From Delftia acidovorans (GTDB taxonomy: Bacteria > Pseudomonadota > Gammaproteobacteria > Burkholderiales > Burkholderiaceae_C), in the NCBI GenBank assembly GCA_031286585.1, contig JAITUC010000010.1, positions 62,001 through 126,000 on the forward strand: a stretch of DNA of 64,000 nucleotides, in the 5' to 3' direction. The notes under the pieces are model-generated. The model ran no database searches, was not told the DNA's origin, and saw only the letters and a list, made by a program, of their open reading frames with translations. Positions 1-8,832 of the stretch are shown here, piece after piece. Each line of letters begins with the position of its first letter. The first letter of the stretch is position 1. The translations under genes and the position numbers were made by a program.

Positions 1-965
1 TGGCACTGGCCGCCGCGGGAACGGTATCGGCGCAGAACCAGCTGCTCAACGTTTCGTACGACGTGGCACGCGAGTTCTACAAGGACTACAACGCCGCCTT
101 CGTCGCCCACTACAAGAAGACCAAGGGCGTGGACATCAAGGTGGACCAATCGCACGGTGGCTCCAGCGCCCAGGCGCGCGCCGTCAATGACGGCCTGGCC
201 GCCGATGTGGTGACCTTCAACACCACGACCGACGTGCAGTTCCTGGCCGACAGCGGCGTGGTCGCCAAGGACTGGGCCAAGAAATTCCCCAATGACGCAT
301 CGCCCACCACCTCGACCATGCTGTTCCTGGTGCGCAACGGCAATCCCAAGAACATCAAGGACTGGAGCGACCTGATCCGTCCCGACGTGAAGGTCGTGGT
401 GGTCAATCCCAAGACCGGCGGCAATGGCCGCTACGCCTATCTGGCAGCCTGGGGCTCGGTGCGCGAGAAGGGCGGCACCGACGCGCAGGCCGCCGAGTTC
501 GTGCAGCAGCTCTACAAGAACGTGCCCGTGCTGGGCAAGGGCGGACGTGACGCGACCAGCATCTTCCTGCAGCGCAACATCGGCGACGTGCTGATCACGT
601 TCGAATCCGAAGTGGTCTCCGTGGACCGCGAATTCGGCAAGGGCAAGGTCGATGCCGTCCATCCCTCGGTGTCCATCGTGGCCGAGAACCCCGTGGCCGT
701 GGTCGAGCGCACCGTGGCCAAGAAGGGCACGGGCCAGTTGGCCCATGACTACCTGGCCTGGCTGTACTCCGACGAGGCCCAGGAAATCGCGGCACAGCAT
801 GCGCTGCGCCCCCGCTCCGAGGCCGTGCTCAAGAAGCATGCCGATGTATTCAAGCCCATCAAGCAGTTCACCGTGGCCAAGTACTTCGGCTCGCTGTCCG
901 AGGCCCAGAAGGTGCACTTCAACGACGGCGGACAGTTCGACAAGATCTACGTCCCCGGCAAGTAA
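1..965 (+). CDS. sbp: Sulfate/thiosulfate ABC transporter periplasmic binding protein, 5'-truncated by window edge
   Basis: This is the periplasmic receptor that delivers sulfate (or thiosulfate) to the CysTWA importer. The reading frame is open from base 3, and the first visible codons encode the end of a signal peptide (ALAAAGTVSA) followed by the mature N-terminus QNQLLNVSYDV. The start codon therefore lies before the window, and the GTG at 63 is internal. The mature part has the family features NVSYD near the start, HGGSS, and a C-terminal region rich in KYFG. It is the first gene of sbp-cysT-cysW-cysA, all on one strand with short gaps. Whether sulfate or thiosulfate is preferred (Sbp versus CysP) cannot be decided from the sequence. 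Confidence 0.95.
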   Translation, partial: ALAAAGTVSAQNQLLNVSYDVAREFYKDYNAAFVAHYKKTKGVDIKVDQSHGGSSAQARAVNDGLAADVVTFNTTTDVQFLADSGVVAKDWAKKFPNDASPTTSTMLFLVRNGNPKNIKDWSDLIRPDVKVVVVNPKTGGNGRYAYLAAWGSVREKGGTDAQAAEFVQQLYKNVPVLGKGGRDATSIFLQRNIGDVLITFESEVVSVDREFGKGKVDAVHPSVSIVAENPVAVVERTVAKKGTGQLAHDYLAWLYSDEAQEIAAQHALRPRSEAVLKKHADVFKPIKQFTVAKYFGSLSEAQKVHFNDGGQFDKIYVPGK

Positions 966-1039
966 GCACGCAAGCAGGCATGCAGGCGGCGCAGTCCGCC
1001 TGAGGCCCTCTCCCCACACTGGCTGATTTGGAATCCAAC

Positions 1040-1945
1040 ATGGTGTCTGCCGTTCCGACCAGCCCAAGGCCTGGCGCCGACGCTCCCGTGCCCGCACCGT
1101 CCGGTGCGGCGCGCAAGGGGCGCGGCGCCAAGCGCGTTTTGCCCGGCTTCGGGCTGACCTTGGGCTATACGCTGTTTTATCTGAGCCTGATCGTGCTGAT
1201 CCCGTTGTCGGCACTGCTGCTCAAGACCTTCTCCCTCACCTGGCCCCAGTTCTGGGATGCCGTGGCCTCGCCCCGCGTGCTGGCCTCGTACCGGCTGACC
1301 TTTGGTGCCTCGTTCGCGGCGGCCTGCGTGAACCTGGTGTTCGGCCTGCTGATCGCCTGGGTGCTGGTGCGCTACAAGTTCCCGGGCAAGAAGATCGTCG
1401 ATGCCCTGGTGGACCTGCCCTTTGCCCTGCCCACGGCCGTGGCCGGCATCTCGCTGACCGCCTTGCTGGCCGGCAACGGCTGGGTGGGCCAGTACCTGGA
1501 GCCCTACGGCATCCAGCTGGCCTTCAACCCCAACGGCGTGGTCATCGCGCTGATCTTCATCGGCCTGCCCTTTGTCGTGCGCACGGTGCAGCCGGTGCTG
1601 GAAGACTCCGAGAAGGAGCTGGAAGAGGCGGCCACCAGCCTGGGCGCGTCGCGCTGGCAGATCTTCTACAAGGTGATCCTGCCGGCCATCACGCCCGCGC
1701 TGCTCACGGGCTTTGCCATGGCCTTTGCACGCGCCATCGGCGAGTACGGATCGGTCATCTTCATCGCGGGCAACATGCCCATGATTTCTGAAATCACACC
1801 GCTGATCATCATTGGCAAGCTGGAACAGTATGACTACGCAGGCGCCACGGCCGTGGCCGTGGTGATGCTGCTGTTCTCCTTCGTGATGCTGCTGGTCATC
1901 AACGCGCTGCAGGCATGGCAGCGCAAGCATTCGGGAGGGGCATGA
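1040..1945 (+). CDS. cysT: Sulfate ABC transporter permease CysT (CysU)
   Basis: This is one of the two inner-membrane permease subunits of the sulfate importer. It has a polar N-terminus and then six predicted hydrophobic segments from about residue 35. The binding-protein-dependent permease signature ([14 protein letters not shown], then the [11 protein letters not shown] region) contacts CysA. The first in-frame start is TTG at 1028, but the ATG at 1040 follows directly and is preferred. The gene lies 74 nt after sbp and overlaps cysW by an ATGA, so the two permeases are translationally coupled and presumably form a 1:1 heterodimer. The length of about 301 residues is normal for CysT. Confidence 0.95.
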   Translation: MVSAVPTSPRPGADAPVPAPSGAARKGRGAKRVLPGFGLTLGYTLFYLSLIVLIPLSALLLKTFSLTWPQFWDAVASPRVLASYRLTFGASFAAACVNLVFGLLIAWVLVRYKFPGKKIVDALVDLPFALPTAVAGISLTALLAGNGWVGQYLEPYGIQLAFNPNGVVIALIFIGLPFVVRTVQPVLEDSEKELEEAATSLGASRWQIFYKVILPAITPALLTGFAMAFARAIGEYGSVIFIAGNMPMISEITPLIIIGKLEQYDYAGATAVAVVMLLFSFVMLLVINALQAWQRKHSGGA

Positions 1946-2952
1946 TGGCGTTGTCTCCACAGGAAGCCCTGCTTCTCAAGATCGTTGGCGCGGTACTGGT
2001 GGCCGTGGTGGTGCTGTACAGGCTCACCGCGCCCAGGAAGGGCCGGCGCGAAAAGCACACCACCACCGAGCCGCGCGCCGTGCGCTGGCTTCTCACCGGC
2101 ATTGCGCTGACCTTCATCGGCCTGTTCCTCGTGCTGCCGCTGGCCGCCGTGTTCACCGAGGCGCTGCGCAAGGGCTGGGACGCCTATGTCGCCGGCCTGC
2201 AGGAGCCCGATGCCTGGTCGGCCATCAAGCTGACCCTGATCACGGCGCTGATCGCCGTGCCGGTGAACCTGGTGTTCGGCGTGGCGGCGGCTTGGTGCAT
2301 CGCCAAGTTCGAGTTCCGTGGCAAGGCCTTTCTGATCACCCTGATCGACCTGCCGTTCTCGATCTCGCCCGTGGTGGCGGGCCTGATGTACGTGCTGGTG
2401 TTCGGCGCCAATGGCTGGCTCGGGCCCTGGCTGGCCGAGCATGACATCAAGATCATCTTCGCCGTGCCCGGCATCGTGCTGGCGACCATCTTCGTGACCT
2501 TCCCCTTCATCGCCCGCGAGCTGATCCCGCTGATGCAGGCGCAGGGCAGCGACGAGGAGCAGGCCGCCATCGTGCTGGGTGCCACGGGCTGGCAGACCTT
2601 CTGGAAGGTCACCGTGCCCAACATCAAGTGGGGCCTGCTGTACGGCGTGATCCTGTGCAATGCGCGTGCCATGGGCGAGTTCGGCGCGGTGTCGGTGGTC
2701 TCGGGCCACATCCGCGGCCAGACCAACACCATTCCGCTGCATGTGGAGATCCTCTACAACGAGTACCAGTCCGTCGCCGCCTTCGCTGCCGCCTCGCTGC
2801 TGGCCCTGCTGGCGCTGGTGACCCTGGTCATCAAGTCGGTGGCCGAGTGGCGTGCCGAGCAGCAGGCCAAGGCCGCTGCCGACCTGCCTCCCGAGCGTCC
2901 CACGGCGCCTTCCCAGGCTCCCCAGGCATCCCAAGTGCCGCAGGTGTCCTGA
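1942..2952 (+). CDS. cysW: Sulfate ABC transporter permease CysW
   Basis: This is the second inner-membrane permease subunit of the sulfate importer. The chosen ATG overlaps the cysT stop codon (ATGA) and sits just behind a purine-rich GGGAGGGG, which is a good ribosome binding site. An upstream in-frame ATG at 1915 lies inside cysT and is less likely. The permease signature [20 protein letters not shown] is visible, followed by the CysW-type stretch [15 protein letters not shown]. The C-terminus ends in a Pro/Gln/Ala-rich tail (repeats of PSQAP and PQVS) that looks like a disordered extension beyond the last membrane segment. cysA follows 37 nt downstream. Confidence 0.95.
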   Translation: MMALSPQEALLLKIVGAVLVAVVVLYRLTAPRKGRREKHTTTEPRAVRWLLTGIALTFIGLFLVLPLAAVFTEALRKGWDAYVAGLQEPDAWSAIKLTLITALIAVPVNLVFGVAAAWCIAKFEFRGKAFLITLIDLPFSISPVVAGLMYVLVFGANGWLGPWLAEHDIKIIFAVPGIVLATIFVTFPFIARELIPLMQAQGSDEEQAAIVLGATGWQTFWKVTVPNIKWGLLYGVILCNARAMGEFGAVSVVSGHIRGQTNTIPLHVEILYNEYQSVAAFAAASLLALLALVTLVIKSVAEWRAEQQAKAAADLPPERPTAPSQAPQASQVPQVS

Positions 2953-2989
2953 ACCCCGGCCCCGACCAGAAAAAAGCAAGAGCAAGACC

Positions 2990-4117
2990 ATGAGCATTGA
3001 AATACGCAACGTCAGCAAGCAGTTCGGCGATTTCCAGGCCCTGCGCGATGTGAGCCTGGACATCCAGTCCGGCGAACTCATCGCACTGCTCGGCCCCTCG
3101 GGCTGCGGCAAGACCACGCTGCTGCGCATCATCGCCGGCCTGGAGACGCCGGACGTGGGCAGCATCCACTTCAGCGGCGAAGACACCACCGACGTCCATG
3201 TGCGCGAGCGCAACGTGGGCTTCGTGTTCCAGCACTACGCGCTGTTCCGCCACATGACCGTGTTCGAGAACGTGGCCTTCGGCCTGCGCGTGAAGCCGCG
3301 CAGCCAGCGCCCCAGCGAGGCCCAGATCCGCGACAAGGTGATGAGCCTGCTCAAGCTGGTGCAGCTGGACTGGATTGCCGACCGCTTCCCGTCCCAGCTG
3401 TCGGGCGGCCAGCGCCAGCGCATTGCACTGGCCCGCGCCCTGGCGGTGGAGCCCAAGGTGCTGCTGCTCGACGAGCCCTTCGGCGCGCTGGATGCCAAGG
3501 TGCGCAAGGAGCTGCGCCGCTGGCTGCGCCGCCTGCATGACGAGCTGCACGTGACCTCCATCTTCGTGACCCACGACCAGGAAGAGGCGCTGGAGGTGGC
3601 CGACCGCGTGGTCGTCATCAACCAGGGCCGCATCGAGCAGGAAGGCACGCCCCAGCAGGTCTGGGACAACCCGGCCACGCCCTTCGTCTATGGCTTCCTG
3701 GGCGACGTCAACCTGTTCAAGGGCCGTGCCAGCGATGGCCGCGTCTACCTGGACGACGGCACCCAGCTGGACAGCCACGACGCCAAGGGCGCCAGCGACA
3801 GCAAGGCCTTCGCCTATGTGCGCCCGCACGATCTGGAGGTGGAGCGCTACTCGCCCGGCCAGAACCTGGACGTCCAGGGACGGCCCACGGGCATCGTCGT
3901 GCAGCTGGCCCGCGCCATCGTCGTGGGGCCCATTGCGCGCCTGGAACTTATTCCATCGGAGAGCACCGAAAGCACGGACAATGCCGAAGAGGGTGGCCTG
4001 ATCGAGGCGCAGATTCCTGCGCAGCAGTTCAGGGACATGGCCCTGCGCGAGGGGGAAACCCTGGTGGTGACACCGCGCCGTGCCAAGGTGTTTCTGGACG
4101 AGGCGGCTGGCATCTGA
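2990..4117 (+). CDS. cysA: Sulfate ABC transporter ATP-binding protein CysA
   Basis: This is the ATPase of the sulfate importer (375 residues). The nucleotide-binding domain occupies roughly residues 1-235: Walker [11 protein letters not shown]-loop [12 protein letters not shown] signature LSGGQRQR, Walker [12 protein letters not shown] and H-loop VTHDQEEAL. The rest is the TOBE-type C-terminal domain of CysA/MalK-like ATPases ([16 protein letters not shown], then VRPHDLEV). The start is the ATG that begins [13 protein letters not shown]. The frame is open much further upstream, but that part overlaps cysW and has no family similarity. It is the last gene of the sulfate operon, and a strong hairpin follows. 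Confidence 0.96.
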   Translation: MSIEIRNVSKQFGDFQALRDVSLDIQSGELIALLGPSGCGKTTLLRIIAGLETPDVGSIHFSGEDTTDVHVRERNVGFVFQHYALFRHMTVFENVAFGLRVKPRSQRPSEAQIRDKVMSLLKLVQLDWIADRFPSQLSGGQRQRIALARALAVEPKVLLLDEPFGALDAKVRKELRRWLRRLHDELHVTSIFVTHDQEEALEVADRVVVINQGRIEQEGTPQQVWDNPATPFVYGFLGDVNLFKGRASDGRVYLDDGTQLDSHDAKGASDSKAFAYVRPHDLEVERYSPGQNLDVQGRPTGIVVQLARAIVVGPIARLELIPSESTESTDNAEEGGLIEAQIPAQQFRDMALREGETLVVTPRRAKVFLDEAAGI

Positions 4118-4149
4118 CGGCGCGGCAACGGTTTCTTGCACCCGCTGAA

Positions 4150-4184
4150 CAGGGCTGCAGCGCCGGGCCGGCGCCGCAGCCCTG
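4150..4184 (+). terminator. Strong hairpin after cysA, probable operon terminator
   Basis: A near-perfect inverted repeat: CAGGGCTGC at 4150-4158 pairs with GCAGCCCTG at 4176-4184. Inside it, after one A/C mismatch, GCGCC pairs with GGCGC around the loop GGGCC. It is followed by a weak T-containing stretch (ATTTCATT) rather than a clean U-run. The position, 33 nt after the cysA stop and before dsbB, fits a terminator, but a stabilising or partial-readthrough role is possible. Confidence 0.6.
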
Positions 4185-4215
4185 ATTTCATTCAACCGGG
4201 TGACGAAAGACAAGA

Positions 4216-4722
4216 ATGCTTCAATGGTTTGACAACGCTCCGCGCCGCATCCTGGCGCTCATCAGCCTGGCCTGCGTGGCCATGCTGGCCTTCGGCATGT
4301 ATCTGCAGCATGTGGTCGGGCTGGAGCCCTGCCCGATGTGCATCGTGCAGCGCTATGCATTGATCGGCGTGGCCCTCTTCACGGGCCTGGGCAGTGTGCG
4401 CGGCGGTCGCGGCTGGCTGATCGGCTGGGGCGTGCTGGCGCTGGTGGCCGCAGGCTTTGGCGCCTTCGTCGCCGCGCGCCAGAGCTGGCTGCAGTGGTAT
4501 CCGCCCGAGTTCGCCACCTGCGGCCGCGATTTCTACGGAATGATCGAGAACTACTCCATCAGCCGTGCCGTGCCCATGATCTTCCGTGGCTCGGGTGACT
4601 GCGCCGCCGTGGACTGGAGCTTCCTGGGCGGCTCCATCGCCAACTGGTCCTTCATCTGCTTTGCCATCATGAGCGTGGCCTTGCTGGTGCTGCTGGTGCG
4701 CGGCGCTGCCCGCAGGCGCTGA
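4216..4722 (+). CDS. dsbB: Disulfide bond formation protein DsbB
   Basis: This inner-membrane quinone reductase reoxidises periplasmic DsbA. It has 168 residues, normal for the family, with four predicted membrane helices. The first periplasmic loop carries the redox pair CPMC within LEPCPMCIVQRYAL. The second loop carries the paired cysteines ATCGRDF and GSGDCAAVD. The gene stands alone on the plus strand between the sulfate operon and the convergent kinase gene, with only 3 nt between the two stop codons. No special regulation is visible. Confidence 0.95.
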   Translation: MLQWFDNAPRRILALISLACVAMLAFGMYLQHVVGLEPCPMCIVQRYALIGVALFTGLGSVRGGRGWLIGWGVLALVAAGFGAFVAARQSWLQWYPPEFATCGRDFYGMIENYSISRAVPMIFRGSGDCAAVDWSFLGGSIANWSFICFAIMSVALLVLLVRGAARRR

Positions 4723-4725
4723 GGC

Positions 4726-6516
4726 CTAGGCCGAGGCTTGGGCCAGCCGCCGCTGCAGCGACTGCGCCAGGGTGCCCAGAATCAGCCAGCAGGACGTGGC
4801 GCCCGCGTCCAGCACGCCGATGGAGCGCGGCCCCAGCCGGGCCGATCGCCCGATGCGGGCCTGCAGGTGGCGCGTGGATTCCTTGCCTGCTTCGGCGGCA
4901 GCGTCCATGGCCTGCAGCGCCTCGCGGAAACCGGCGCCGGCCTGCAGCGATTGCCGGTAGGCCTGCAGGGCAGGGGCCAGCGTGTCGATGAGGGTCTTGT
5001 CGCCCACCCGGGCCTTGCCCATCTCCTGCACATCGGCAACGGCCCGCGCCAGCGCCTGGCCGAACAGGGCGGCATCCATCTCCTGCTCCGGCTCAAGAAC
5101 CTCGGCCAAGCCTTGGAAGAATCTGCCGTACAGCGGGCCCATGGAGCCGCCGATATCGTCCATCAACGCCTGGGACAGCTGCCGCAGCGCCGCAGGCAGT
5201 TGCGCTGCCTGCCTGGCGTCCATGGCATCGAGCCGTACGCCGCAGCCGGAAAAGCCCTTGGCCATGTTGATGCCGTGATCGCCATCGCCGATCAGGCCGT
5301 CGATCTCGCTCAGGAACTCCCGGTGGCTGACGATGGCCGTGATCAGTTCACGCACGATGCCGCCCGCGCCATCGAGCGCGATGGCCGGCCCTTCGCTGGT
5401 GCGCCTTGCGGCTGGGGGGCGGGCGGCCTGTTCCTGCGCCGGCGCCTGCGTCCGTGCCGGGGCAGAAGGCGGCGAGGGAATGGCGTCCTGCGGCTGTGGC
5501 GCGGGCCCGCCGGCCAGGGTGAGGGCGACTGACTGGCAGGGCGCCTGTAGGCAGGCTTCCAGCGCATCGTCCAGCTGCATCAGCGTGAGCGTGATGCCCA
5601 TCATCTCCAGCGAGGTGAAGAGATTGCCCACCAGCCGGAAGGCCACCTGCATGCCGCGTTCGCGCAGGCGCCGGGCCACCTCGCCATAGAGGATGTACTG
5701 CTCCATCAGCGGCGTGGCGCCCAGGCCGGACAGCAGCACGGCCACGCGGTCGCCCGGGGCGAAGGGCAGGTCGGGCAGCAGGGTGTCCAGCATGCGCTCG
5801 GCCATATCGGCCGCCGTGGCCGTGCGGTGCACGGACATGCCGGGCTCGCCATGATGGCCTATGCCCACCTCCATGCTGCCGCGCTCGATATGGAAATTGG
5901 CCTTGCCCACGGCGGGAATGGTGCATGCCGACAGGCCGATGCCGATGCTGCGCGTACGGGCCATGGCGTGCCGGGCGATGGCGATGACTTCGTCGAGGCT
6001 GGCGCCCCTGGCTGCCCGCGCGCCCGCCACCTTCCACATCAGGATCTCGCCGGCCACGCCGCGGCGGCTGGCCTCGTCGCCCCGCGCGGCGGAAGGCACG
6101 TCGTCGTTGGCCACCACGGTCCTGACCGCAAGGCCTTCGGCTGCCGCCATCCGCACGGCCATGGCCACGTTCATGTTGTCGCCCGCGTAGTTGCCATACA
6201 GGCAGGCCACGCCGGCGCCGCCATCGGCTGCGCGCATGGCGTCGTAGAAGCTTCTGGCCGTGGGGGACGAGAAGACCTCGCCCACGGCGGCGGCATCGCA
6301 CAGTCCTGCGCCCACATAGCCCAGGAAGGCCGGCTCATGACCCGACCCGCCGCCCGTCACGATGCCCACCTTGCCCCTGCGCGGAGCGTCATGCCGGCGC
6401 ACGACCCGGGCATTGCCGGCGTCGATGCGCAGGGTGTCGCCATGGGCGGCGATCCATCCCTGGAGCATGTCCTCCACCACCCGGTCGGGGTCGTTGATCA
6501 CGCGGTTTGTCGTCAT
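4726..6516 (-). CDS. DhaK-DhaL fusion kinase (dihydroxyacetone/erythrulose kinase family)
   Basis: This is an ATP-dependent kinase of small ketoses. The N-terminal DhaK domain (about residues 1-340) has GGGSGHEPAF and the GHHGEPG motif; its His at about 222 matches the histidine that forms a hemiaminal with the substrate carbonyl. A Pro/Ala/Gln-rich linker (about 345-380) leads to the DhaL domain, whose GDGDHGINM holds Mg-ATP. It is divergent from an RpiB-type isomerase and a polyol ABC/dehydrogenase operon. That context favours D-erythrulose (a DerK-type role) over dihydroxyacetone. Family and fold are certain; substrate is inferred. A GGAGGAG purine stretch precedes the start. It was probably acquired or evolved as half of a divergent regulon. 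Confidence 0.9.
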   Translation of the reverse strand: MTTNRVINDPDRVVEDMLQGWIAAHGDTLRIDAGNARVVRRHDAPRRGKVGIVTGGGSGHEPAFLGYVGAGLCDAAAVGEVFSSPTARSFYDAMRAADGGAGVACLYGNYAGDNMNVAMAVRMAAAEGLAVRTVVANDDVPSAARGDEASRRGVAGEILMWKVAGARAARGASLDEVIAIARHAMARTRSIGIGLSACTIPAVGKANFHIERGSMEVGIGHHGEPGMSVHRTATAADMAERMLDTLLPDLPFAPGDRVAVLLSGLGATPLMEQYILYGEVARRLRERGMQVAFRLVGNLFTSLEMMGITLTLMQLDDALEACLQAPCQSVALTLAGGPAPQPQDAIPSPPSAPARTQAPAQEQAARPPAARRTSEGPAIALDGAGGIVRELITAIVSHREFLSEIDGLIGDGDHGINMAKGFSGCGVRLDAMDARQAAQLPAALRQLSQALMDDIGGSMGPLYGRFFQGLAEVLEPEQEMDAALFGQALARAVADVQEMGKARVGDKTLIDTLAPALQAYRQSLQAGAGFREALQAMDAAAEAGKESTRHLQARIGRSARLGPRSIGVLDAGATSCWLILGTLAQSLQRRLAQASA

Positions 6517-6568
6517 GCCTTTGTCTCCTCCAGATGCGCTGCCGGCGGGCGTGCTGAAGAATGTTCAT

Positions 6569-6585
6569 ATGATCACTGGATGGTC
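6569..6585. promoter_or_regulatory. Operator candidate, copy 1 (kinase side)
   Basis: ATGATCA, 3 nt, GATGGTC. The same two 7-mers with the same spacing recur at 6773-6789, exactly 204 bp away and in the same orientation. This copy lies directly downstream of the predicted -10 of the kinase promoter (minus strand), a position suited to repression. The probable ligand is the SorC-family regulator encoded at the end of the cluster; that link is inference. Confidence 0.65.
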
Positions 6586-6615
6586 ATTTTTGATTCGGCG
6601 AAATTGGAATGTCAA
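6586..6615 (-). promoter_or_regulatory. Predicted sigma70 promoter of the DhaK-DhaL kinase gene
   Basis: On the minus strand a perfect TTGACA (-35, 6615-6610) is followed after 18 nt by AAAAAT (-10, 6591-6586). Operator copy 1 starts at the next base. The transcript would have a leader of roughly 60 nt before the ATG at 6516. The -10 matches the consensus at only four of six positions, so the exact start is uncertain. Confidence 0.45.
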
Positions 6616-6624
6616 TGCCTTTTT

Positions 6625-6637
6625 GCTATCCGATAGC
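6625..6637. promoter_or_regulatory. Perfect inverted repeat GCTATC-C-GATAGC between divergent promoters
   Basis: A 6-1-6 perfect palindrome lies just upstream of the kinase-side -35 box and between the two operator copies. It could bind a second regulator of the divergent cassette. Its sequence is unrelated to the repeated ATGATCA/GATGGTC sites. No regulator is assigned. Confidence 0.4.
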
Positions 6638-6724
6638 CAAGGGAAAACGATAGTGCCTGGTAAATTTCTGAAAAAATTCAACAGGTTATGTCTTCATCTT
6701 GCCGGGATGCATAGATTCCGTAGT

Positions 6725-6753
6725 TTGACAACCGCTCTCTGATTGAGAAGACT
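6725..6753 (+). promoter_or_regulatory. Predicted promoter of the isomerase/ABC transporter operon
   Basis: A perfect TTGACA (6725-6730) is followed after 17 nt by AAGACT (6748-6753), a weak -10. The predicted start falls just before operator copy 2 (6766-6789). This mirrors the arrangement on the kinase side: promoter, then repressor site. Confidence 0.45.
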
Positions 6754-6765
6754 CTCAAAAAATAT

Positions 6766-6789
6766 TGATCAGATGATCATGTGATGGTC
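6766..6789. promoter_or_regulatory. Operator candidate, copy 2 (isomerase/transporter side)
   Basis: It contains TGATCA (6766-6771) and then the repeated unit ATGATCA, 3 nt, GATGGTC (6773-6789), identical in both 7-mers to the copy at 6569-6585. It lies 21 nt upstream of the isomerase start and downstream of the predicted promoter. An alternative in-frame ATG at 6784 falls inside it, one reason to prefer the later start at 6811. Confidence 0.65.
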
Positions 6790-6810
6790 TTTTGTAATGA
6801 AAGGGACGCC

Positions 6811-7284
6811 ATGAAGCTGGCCATCGGCTGCGACGAAGCCGCCTGCGATCTCAAGAACGCCGTGAGGCAGCATCTGCTGGCCCAGGGCCACGAAGTGGCC
6901 GACTTCGGCACGCACGACGGCGAGCCGGTGCTCTACCCCGACATCGGCATCGCGGTGGCGCAGGCCATCGTCCAGGGCCGCCATGAGCGCGGCGTTCTCC
7001 TGTGCGGCACGGGCATCGGCATGGCCATTGCCGCCAACAAGGTGGCAGGCATCCGCGCCGCGCAGGCGCATGACACCTATTCGGCCGAGCGCGCCAGCCG
7101 CAGCAACGACGCGCAGATCATCACGCTGGGCTCGCGCGTGATCGGGGTGGAGCTGGCCAAGGCCATCGTGGACCGCTTCCTCGCATCGCGCTTCGATGGC
7201 GGCAGCTCGGCACTGAAGGTGGACGCCATCACCGGCTTCGAACGCTCGCAGGCAGCCGCTGCCGTGCGCGGGCAGGGCGTGTGA
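6811..7284 (+). CDS. RpiB/LacAB-family sugar-phosphate isomerase
   Basis: This isomerase interconverts aldose and ketose phosphates. It has 157 residues, typical for RpiB. Visible family features are GCDEAACDLK at the N-terminus, VADFGTH, the active-site Cys in VLLCGTGIGMAIAANKV, and RAAQAHDTYSAERASRSNDAQ. The ATG at 6811 has AAGGGA 4 nt upstream and gives the standard N-terminus MKLAIGCDEA. In this context the expected substrate is D-erythrulose 4-phosphate giving erythrose 4-phosphate (DerI-type) rather than ribose 5-phosphate, but that is inferred from the neighbours. It is the first gene of the plus-strand operon and ends at the transporter ATPase start. Confidence 0.9.
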   Translation: MKLAIGCDEAACDLKNAVRQHLLAQGHEVADFGTHDGEPVLYPDIGIAVAQAIVQGRHERGVLLCGTGIGMAIAANKVAGIRAAQAHDTYSAERASRSNDAQIITLGSRVIGVELAKAIVDRFLASRFDGGSSALKVDAITGFERSQAAAAVRGQGV

Positions 7285-7286
7285 CC

Positions 7287-8771
7287 ATGGGCGCCGCACT
7301 GCTGCAGGCGCGCGGGGTGGCCAAGAGCTTCGGCGGCGTGCCTGCGCTGCGCAACGGCTGCCTTGAGCTGCAGGCCGGCAGCGTGCACGCGCTGTGCGGC
7401 GGCAATGGCGCAGGCAAATCCACCTTCCTGAACATCGTGATGGGCCTGTTGCGGCGCGATGCCGGCGAGATACTGCTCAAGGGCCGGCCGGTGGATTTCG
7501 CCACGCCGCACGAGGCACTGGCGCAGCGCATCTCCATCATCACGCAGGAACTGTCGCCGATTCCCGGCATGAGCGTGGCGGAGAACATCCTCCTGGGCCG
7601 CGAGCCGCGCAGGTTCGGCCCGGTGGTCGACCATGGCGCGCTGCTGCGGCAGGCGGACGCTCTGCTGCGGCAACTGGGGTTCGATATCGACGCCGGTGCG
7701 CCCATGGGGCGGCTGAGCCTGGCCCAGACCCAGCTGGTGGAGATCGCCAAGGCCCTGAGCCGGCAAAGCGAGCTGATCATCATGGACGAGCCCACCTCGG
7801 CCATTGGCGAAAGCGAGACCGCCATCCTCTTCGACGCGATACGCCGCGTGACCGCGCAGGGCGCCGGCATCCTCTACGTGTCGCACCGCCTGACGGAGAT
7901 CTTCACCATTGCCGACAGCTACACGGTGTTCCGCGACGGCGGCTTCGTGCAGACCGGCGCGCTGGCCGACATCGACCGGCGGCAGCTGGTGAAGCTCATC
8001 GTCGGCCGGGAGGTCCGCGCTGCCGCCAGCGAGCGCAGGGCCGCGGCGCCGGGCGAGCCGCTGCTGTCGGTGCAGGGACTCACGCGCCGGGGCGAGTTCG
8101 AGGACATCAGCCTGGACGTCGCCCCCGGCGAGGTGCTGGGCATCTACGGACTGATGGGATCGGGCCGCAGCGAATTCCTCAACTGCCTGTACGGCCTCAC
8201 GCGCGCCGAACAGGGGCAGGCGAGCCTGGGCGGAAAACCCTTGCCGCGCGGCCATCCGGCGGCCTCGATCAAGGCGGGCCTGGCCCTGGTGACCGAGGAC
8301 CGCAAGGCGACGGGGCTGGTGCCGTGCTCTTCGGTGGGCTTCAACACCAGCCTGTCGGCCTTGCCGGGCCTGCACCGCGCCGGCGTGGTGGATGGCGTGG
8401 CCGAGCGCTTGCTGGTCGGCGGCCTGCTGCAGCGCCTGCGCGTGAAGCTGGCCAGCCCGGCCATGCCCGTCTCGGGCCTGAGCGGCGGCAACCAGCAGAA
8501 GGTGGTGCTGGCGCGCTGCATGGCCACCCACCCGGTCTGCCTGCTGTGCGACGAGCCCACGCGCGGCATCGACGAGGGCGCCAAGCGCGAGGTGTATGCC
8601 TTCCTGGCCTCGTTTGCCGCGCAGGGCCATGCCGTGGTGGTGGTGTCCTCCGAGGCGCCGGAACTGCTGGAGCTGAGCGACCGCATCGCCATCTTCCGCA
8701 AGGGCCGGCTCGCCCGGGTGCTGGCCGGCCATGGCGCGACGCAGGAGGAGCTCATGCACCTCGCATCCTGA
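7287..8771 (+). CDS. Ribose-type (CUT2) sugar ABC transporter ATP-binding protein, two NBDs
   Basis: This ATPase subunit of a carbohydrate uptake class 2 importer contains two fused nucleotide-binding domains in about 494 residues, as in RbsA. Domain 1 has Walker A GGNGAGKST, the variant signature LSLAQTQLVEIAKAL and Walker B IIMDEPTSAI. Domain 2 has the degenerate loop GLMGSGRSEF and the signature LSGGNQQKVVLARC followed by DEPTRGIDEG. A GTG at 7281 overlaps the isomerase stop codon; the ATG at 7287 is equally possible and is used here. The neighbouring receptor and permease complete the importer. Confidence 0.93.
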   Translation: MGAALLQARGVAKSFGGVPALRNGCLELQAGSVHALCGGNGAGKSTFLNIVMGLLRRDAGEILLKGRPVDFATPHEALAQRISIITQELSPIPGMSVAENILLGREPRRFGPVVDHGALLRQADALLRQLGFDIDAGAPMGRLSLAQTQLVEIAKALSRQSELIIMDEPTSAIGESETAILFDAIRRVTAQGAGILYVSHRLTEIFTIADSYTVFRDGGFVQTGALADIDRRQLVKLIVGREVRAAASERRAAAPGEPLLSVQGLTRRGEFEDISLDVAPGEVLGIYGLMGSGRSEFLNCLYGLTRAEQGQASLGGKPLPRGHPAASIKAGLALVTEDRKATGLVPCSSVGFNTSLSALPGLHRAGVVDGVAERLLVGGLLQRLRVKLASPAMPVSGLSGGNQQKVVLARCMATHPVCLLCDEPTRGIDEGAKREVYAFLASFAAQGHAVVVVSSEAPELLELSDRIAIFRKGRLARVLAGHGATQEELMHLAS

Positions 8772-8800
8772 GGCCGGGCGCCGTCCCGGGCCGCTTTTTT
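8772..8800 (+). terminator. Hairpin plus T6 inside the operon, possible attenuator
   Basis: GGCCGGG (8772-8778) can pair with CCCGGGCC (8785-8792, one bulged G) around a 6-nt loop. GC and six T residues follow (8795-8800). This is the shape of an intrinsic terminator, directly after the ATPase stop and 33 nt before the receptor start. In transport operons such a structure often helps to set different mRNA amounts for receptor and ATPase. A complete stop here would require a separate receptor promoter, which I do not see. Confidence 0.45.
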
Positions 8801-8832
8801 CTTGCCCTTCCCAACAGACAGGAGACATGACC

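Noticed and set aside
6811..7284. Annotation as a housekeeping ribose 5-phosphate isomerase rpiB
   Set aside because: The fold is RpiB but the operon context (kinase, polyol importer, EltD-like dehydrogenase) favours a tetrulose-phosphate isomerase; no symbol is given.
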